DNA of 64,000 nucleotides from Syntrophus sp963665935 (GTDB lineage Bacteria; Desulfobacterota; Syntrophia; Syntrophales; Syntrophaceae): contig OY762510.1 of NCBI GenBank assembly GCA_963665935.1, positions 2,480,001 through 2,544,000 of the forward strand, given 5' to 3'. How positions within the stretch are numbered: position 1 is the first letter of the stretch; each line of letters begins with the position of its first letter. Positions 61,101-64,000 of this stretch are shown here, piece by piece. A program made the position numbers and the translations under genes. The notes under the pieces were generated by a model. It had not been told where the DNA came from. It saw nothing but the letters and a program-made list of their open reading frames with translations, and ran no database searches.

Positions 61101-63815
61101 AAAGTTTCCATAATCCTGGTTACCCAAAATCGACTGGATTTTACAAAGAAGTGCGTCAACAGCATCCGCCGGCACACACGCCAGCCGTATGAATTGATTT
61201 TTGTAGACAACGCTTCGAAGGACAGCACGGTCAAATGGCTTAAACGTCAGGTCAAGGAAAACAAGGGCTCCCGCCTGATTGAGAACAAGGAAAACGCCGG
61301 ACTTATAAAAGGCCGCAATCAGGGACTGAATGTCGCCGAAGGTGAATATATTGTTCTTCTGGACAACGATGTCATTGTCAGTCAGGGTTGGCTGGACTCC
61401 ATGCTGCAATGCCTCAACAGCGGTTCCGATGTCGGCATCGTCGGACCCATGACCAATAGCGGCAGCGGCATCCAGCAGGTGCTGGACGATTCATATCGAT
61501 CCGTCGATTATCTGGATAAATACGCGGCAAAATTCATGGAACGCTACCGACATCGGCGAATTCCCTGCCGGAACATTGCCGGATTCTGCCAATTGTTTAA
61601 GCGCACGCTGGTTGAAAAGGTCGGTCTCCTTGATGAAACTTTCGAGAGCGGGCATTTCGAGGATGAAGATTACTGCCTGAGAGCTGCCTTGGAAGATTAT
61701 CGCAATTTTATTGCCGGTGATGTTTTTATCCACCATTTCGGGGAGGAAAAATCCCATGGTAACCGGAAAACCATCGGTAAGAAGTGGGAACTCGGGGTGG
61801 CCAGTTTCCAGGGGAAGAAGCTGGCGGTCCTGAAAGCCATGGAGTTGGCCGATGATCTGTATCAAAAAGGGAAAATCGACCAGGCCGTCGAAACGCTCAT
61901 CGATTGCATCAAGCTGACCCCTGAAGCGAAAGAAATTTATTGTGAACTGGCCCGTATCTTCATTGAATCCAGGAAATATTCCGAGGCCTGGGAAGTTGTC
62001 GGAACCATGCCCGAGGCCGTGAAAACTGACCTGCAGGGTCTTGAATACGCCGGTTACGCCAAGGAAGGCTTGGGGCTGGATGACGAGGCGGCTGCCTATG
62101 CAGACAGGATGCTGTCCCTGAGCGAAAACCATCCTGCGGCCCTGAATCTGAAAGGCGTCCTGGCCTATAAGAAGGGGGAGAAGGAAAGGGCTGCGGATTG
62201 TTTCCAGAAGGCCATCGACGCAGATCCGGGTTATGGAGAGGTTTGCACGAATCTTGGCGTTCTGTGCTGGAGTCAGGAGAGAAAAGAGGAAGCCCTTGTC
62301 CATCTGCACAGGGGTTTTATGCTCTCCCCAACCTTGCCGGATGCCAACTCCCTTTATTATACCGTTATTTCATCTCTGGGAATGTTCAGCCATGCAGAGG
62401 ATGACTTCCGGGAAACCGTTCATTTATATCCCCACAATAAAAATCTCGTTTTTTTATATATTGATCTTCTCATCCAGCAGGGCAAGCTTGATCAGGCCAT
62501 GGCGAAGATCGAAGACGCCCTCGCTTTGTTCGGCAGTGATGAGGGCATGCTGAATGCGGCCATGGTTGTGCGGGAAAAGATCGGCCCCCGCCAGATTGGG
62601 AATAAGACAAAGAAAAGCACGCTGTCTCTTTGCATGATCGTGAAAAACGAGGAAAAGTACCTCGCCAAGTGCTTGAAAAGTGTCCGGGACGTCGTGGATG
62701 AAATGATTATTGTGGATACCGGTTCGACGGATAAAACGGCAGATATCGGCAGGGTTTTCGGGGCAAAGATTTTCAATTTCCCCTGGAAGGGAGATTTTGC
62801 CGCGGCCCGCAATCACTCCCTTGCCCAGGCAACGGGAGACTGGATTCTGATCCTCGATGCCGATGAGGGCATTTCCTCACGGGACTTTGCGGAATTGGAG
62901 GCATTAATTCAGAAGCCTTCCGCCTCGCCGGCCGCTTATCTAATCATGACCAGAAATTACATTGACAATTCCGGTATCATTGGCTGGACGCAGAATGTGG
63001 GTCAATATCCCGAGGAGGCGGGCGGCGGCTGGATTGCCAGCGCAAAAGTTCGACTTTTCAAAAGAAGAGGGGATATTGTTTTCTCCAATCCGGTTCATGA
63101 ACTGGTGGAAGACTCATTGCAAAAAGCAGAAATCCCGATTCTGAAGTCCAACATCGTTGTCCATCACTATGGGAAATTGGACACGGGGCGGGATTTGCTG
63201 AAAAGCGAAGCGTATTATCTGTTGGGAAAGATGAAGTATGAAAGTGACCCGACGAACATGAAATATATCTATGAACTGGCGAAGCAAGCTCAGGAGCTGA
63301 GGAAATATGAAGAAGCCGTGCAATTGTGGCTGGAACTCCTCGCTCTTTTGAGGGAAAATCCGGAATCACCGGGCTACAAGACCATTGCCGCCATATCGTA
63401 CGGCGACCCGTTGCCGGAGATTTATATTCAACTTGCTTCAGCTTATGTGATGCTTGATCGGTTTGAGGACGCTCTCGAGGCAGCACGCAAAGCGATGGGG
63501 GATGCCAGGGGAAAGCTTCCCGCCTATGTTCATGTTTATGCTTACTGCGAAATTATCGCCGGTTCGTTGGACAAGGCGTCCTCCGCATTGGATGAGCTGC
63601 TTCAGTCAATGCCTGACTACCCCCCGGCGGTGTCTCTGATGGCAGTCCGTTACTGTCTGGAAGAAAAAAATGAAAAAGCGAAGGAGTTCCTCCAGCGCTT
63701 AAGATTGAAGGGGATTCCGATTTCATCCCCATTGAAGAAAGTCAGTGAAAAGCTTTCCGCTTATGGAAAAAAGGATGAGGCTGCGCTCATCCTTAAGTTA
63801 TTGTCCGAAATGTAA
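58197..63815 (+). CDS. giant multidomain glycosyltransferase with TPR repeats
   Basis: This protein of about 1,872 residues has an N-terminal CgeB-like glycosyltransferase (about 10-325), then three GT2 domains alternating with TPR blocks: GT2 about 370-595 (VATNDTVVHEGWL), TPR about 835-935, GT2 about 967-1180 (LLDNDVIVSQGWL), TPR about 1215-1455, GT2 about 1470-1650 (LILDADEGISS) and a final TPR block about 1675-1835. TTG 58197 is chosen because GGAGGAG lies 6 bp upstream; the frame is open to 58149, overlapping the epimerase. TPR parts may grip the target protein, for example flagellin. It ends the operon. Confidence 0.9.
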   Translation: MVVKSLKKPSIKVLVAGNKFLSGNARRGYDYGWWNLFDALNRFENISTSFFDVATEAQMLGVPGMAERLQEIVGAEKPDLLWYEPLGSQVDIPPETLQSITDSTDTQTVIWINHTESQKEKANLWVSCADYILTLSPETARQYTAAGYGKKIIESQWGFNPFTYAGQPFPEIRDIGFCGAAKGDRLDILNTVKQSGMSLDLFGAGWQNDSFLPLSDILGIFRSSRINLHLGDVGWATAQPISRRHFEVPGCGGFLLTTPAENLEAYYEPDKEIVTAASMEELIDKCQYYLAHESERKDIARRGWERTLADHTWTRRLTDIFGHLGFNATALPSPQSVTHAVRLSEASKTAGNLSTAGAEQRSGRSAGEDPFLATVWVLAYNQLQYTKRCVESILHYTKGPYELLLIDHGSTDGTYEYFRWVKSFHPFTRVIKYFQNRIIEETCNHVFAVARGKYLAVATNDTVVHEGWLENFIQHIESAPDIAVVGPRSNNISGPQAVPADYKTLEAYQTFAAEWSKEHRGENFPIERMVGMCTLTKKEVYERIGGGDPDLPTNGRDGGYGFSDDDYSLRLRMGGYRSLVANDVFIHHYGSVTVTQHRPDLFGAPQNINKEKFYKKIEKNRRIARGTEGQLLLKPYKLDDVIPIEERTIIRTPRICFAERGGDLSIIPGEESRYAAVARKYNGQIVPNRGEKISSLILKALEKKEYDFLVLIDSRLVPSPGIVSALAEYALCYPDVAILVPVGNYAPATHRHKAVSDKGVEIIPYADLSLCAINLKIVRPLRMGLAQREDEEEWLWFLQRRIRGENYFIAKANALEVNGSLPVLEHPYDARPLPEQLVKEKKYAEAIAIYREDLHKDPNFAEAYYQLASIAKEQQQKEAAVDYAHQALNADPHHILSLVLLSRIFLEQDDFKNAKAFVSQANFKQPGHPEVQEIVSMYEEKFKERPEVFEKDTSGETTSLTHRETIKGKVSIILVTQNRLDFTKKCVNSIRRHTRQPYELIFVDNASKDSTVKWLKRQVKENKGSRLIENKENAGLIKGRNQGLNVAEGEYIVLLDNDVIVSQGWLDSMLQCLNSGSDVGIVGPMTNSGSGIQQVLDDSYRSVDYLDKYAAKFMERYRHRRIPCRNIAGFCQLFKRTLVEKVGLLDETFESGHFEDEDYCLRAALEDYRNFIAGDVFIHHFGEEKSHGNRKTIGKKWELGVASFQGKKLAVLKAMELADDLYQKGKIDQAVETLIDCIKLTPEAKEIYCELARIFIESRKYSEAWEVVGTMPEAVKTDLQGLEYAGYAKEGLGLDDEAAAYADRMLSLSENHPAALNLKGVLAYKKGEKERAADCFQKAIDADPGYGEVCTNLGVLCWSQERKEEALVHLHRGFMLSPTLPDANSLYYTVISSLGMFSHAEDDFRETVHLYPHNKNLVFLYIDLLIQQGKLDQAMAKIEDALALFGSDEGMLNAAMVVREKIGPRQIGNKTKKSTLSLCMIVKNEEKYLAKCLKSVRDVVDEMIIVDTGSTDKTADIGRVFGAKIFNFPWKGDFAAARNHSLAQATGDWILILDADEGISSRDFAELEALIQKPSASPAAYLIMTRNYIDNSGIIGWTQNVGQYPEEAGGGWIASAKVRLFKRRGDIVFSNPVHELVEDSLQKAEIPILKSNIVVHHYGKLDTGRDLLKSEAYYLLGKMKYESDPTNMKYIYELAKQAQELRKYEEAVQLWLELLALLRENPESPGYKTIAAISYGDPLPEIYIQLASAYVMLDRFEDALEAARKAMGDARGKLPAYVHVYAYCEIIAGSLDKASSALDELLQSMPDYPPAVSLMAVRYCLEEKNEKAKEFLQRLRLKGIPISSPLKKVSEKLSAYGKKDEAALILKLLSEM

Positions 63816-63866
63816 GATCCGTGCTGCAACAACTGTTCAAGCAAACGGGCTACGAACAGGGAGCTT

Positions 63867-64000
63867 TCACTCCACCGGGTTGCCACGAAGTCCCGCAGCG
63901 ATGTTCAGGTTGATCCTGATCAGCATGTCCAGCTTCTCCGGTGACGGAAAGGCCATGACCTCAAAGGTCCGCTTGTCGACCAGGAGGCTCAGAGTCAGTA
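63867..64000 (-). CDS. C-terminal part of a minus-strand gene cut by the window edge
   Basis: An open frame enters from the right edge on the minus strand and stops with TGA at 63867-63869. The 44 visible residues include LLVDKRTFEVMAFPSPEKLD and end GLRGNPVE. They are not recognised. It converges on the glycosyltransferase gene with a 51-bp gap. Confidence 0.5.
   Translation of the reverse strand, partial: LTLSLLVDKRTFEVMAFPSPEKLDMLIRINLNIAAGLRGNPVE

Overview
The window reads like a chromosome segment of a strictly anaerobic, motile, Gram-negative deltaproteobacterium (Desulfobacterota), most like the Syntrophus/Syntrophaceae group. This placement is inference from gene content: ECF-type nickel/cobalt uptake, corrinoid methyltransferases, hybrid-cluster protein with an HcpR-type palindrome, a flavodiiron protein, an ADP-forming acyl-CoA synthetase, PEP-CTERM protein and sigma-54 flagellar control. 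No rRNA, tRNA or CRISPR array was seen.

Layout. 1-3253: two strong hairpins, then a three-gene operon (isochorismatase-fold hydrolase, argininosuccinate-synthase-like ligase, radical SAM/SPASM protein) of unknown product. 3264-6840 (minus): ECF nickel/cobalt importer with an outer-membrane barrel, and a candidate NikR operator upstream. 7459-14795: corrinoid protein, two UroD/MtaA-type methyltransferases, an ASKHA/ferredoxin corrinoid activator, and a NitT/TauT-type ABC importer, probably one methyl-group utilisation system. 14892-19707: two NosL-like proteins, a lipoprotein, a MacB-type ABC exporter and a membrane protein with a CPFC motif, suggesting metal or thiol handling in the envelope. 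20052-21283: a complete integron gene cassette on the minus strand, with attC and a matching core site, carrying an unknown AT-rich gene. 21335-24043: a decayed RAYT-like transposase split by an intact IS66 element with a perfect 8-bp target duplication. 24823-28769: PEP-CTERM protein, then a glycosyltransferase, acetyltransferase and HIT-like operon. 28766-33824: HcpR-like regulator divergent from hcp, then a flavodiiron protein, ferredoxin and cupin (nitrosative/oxidative defence). 33891-37050: DUF1460 protein and ADP-forming acyl-CoA synthetase.

37079-63815 is a flagellar and glycan region. flgD-flgE-flgK-flgL run leftward from a sigma-54 promoter near 41422-41437. A second sigma-54-type promoter at 42944-42959 points right into a tightly packed operon of about 21 kb: CDP-4-keto-3,6-dideoxyglucose synthesis (rfbG, rfbH, rfbF), a NeuB-like synthase with a KdsC-like phosphatase, a ThDP enzyme that may be YerE-like, four radical SAM proteins, a C-methyltransferase-like protein, an FkbM methyltransferase, two epimerase/reductases, and a giant glycosyltransferase/TPR protein of about 1,870 residues. 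The arrangement suggests synthesis and transfer of an unusual, possibly branched and radical-modified glycan onto flagellin or another surface target.

The best candidates for undescribed biology are this glycan island, the ArgG-like/radical SAM operon, the integron cassette, and the NosL/ABC/CPFC operon.
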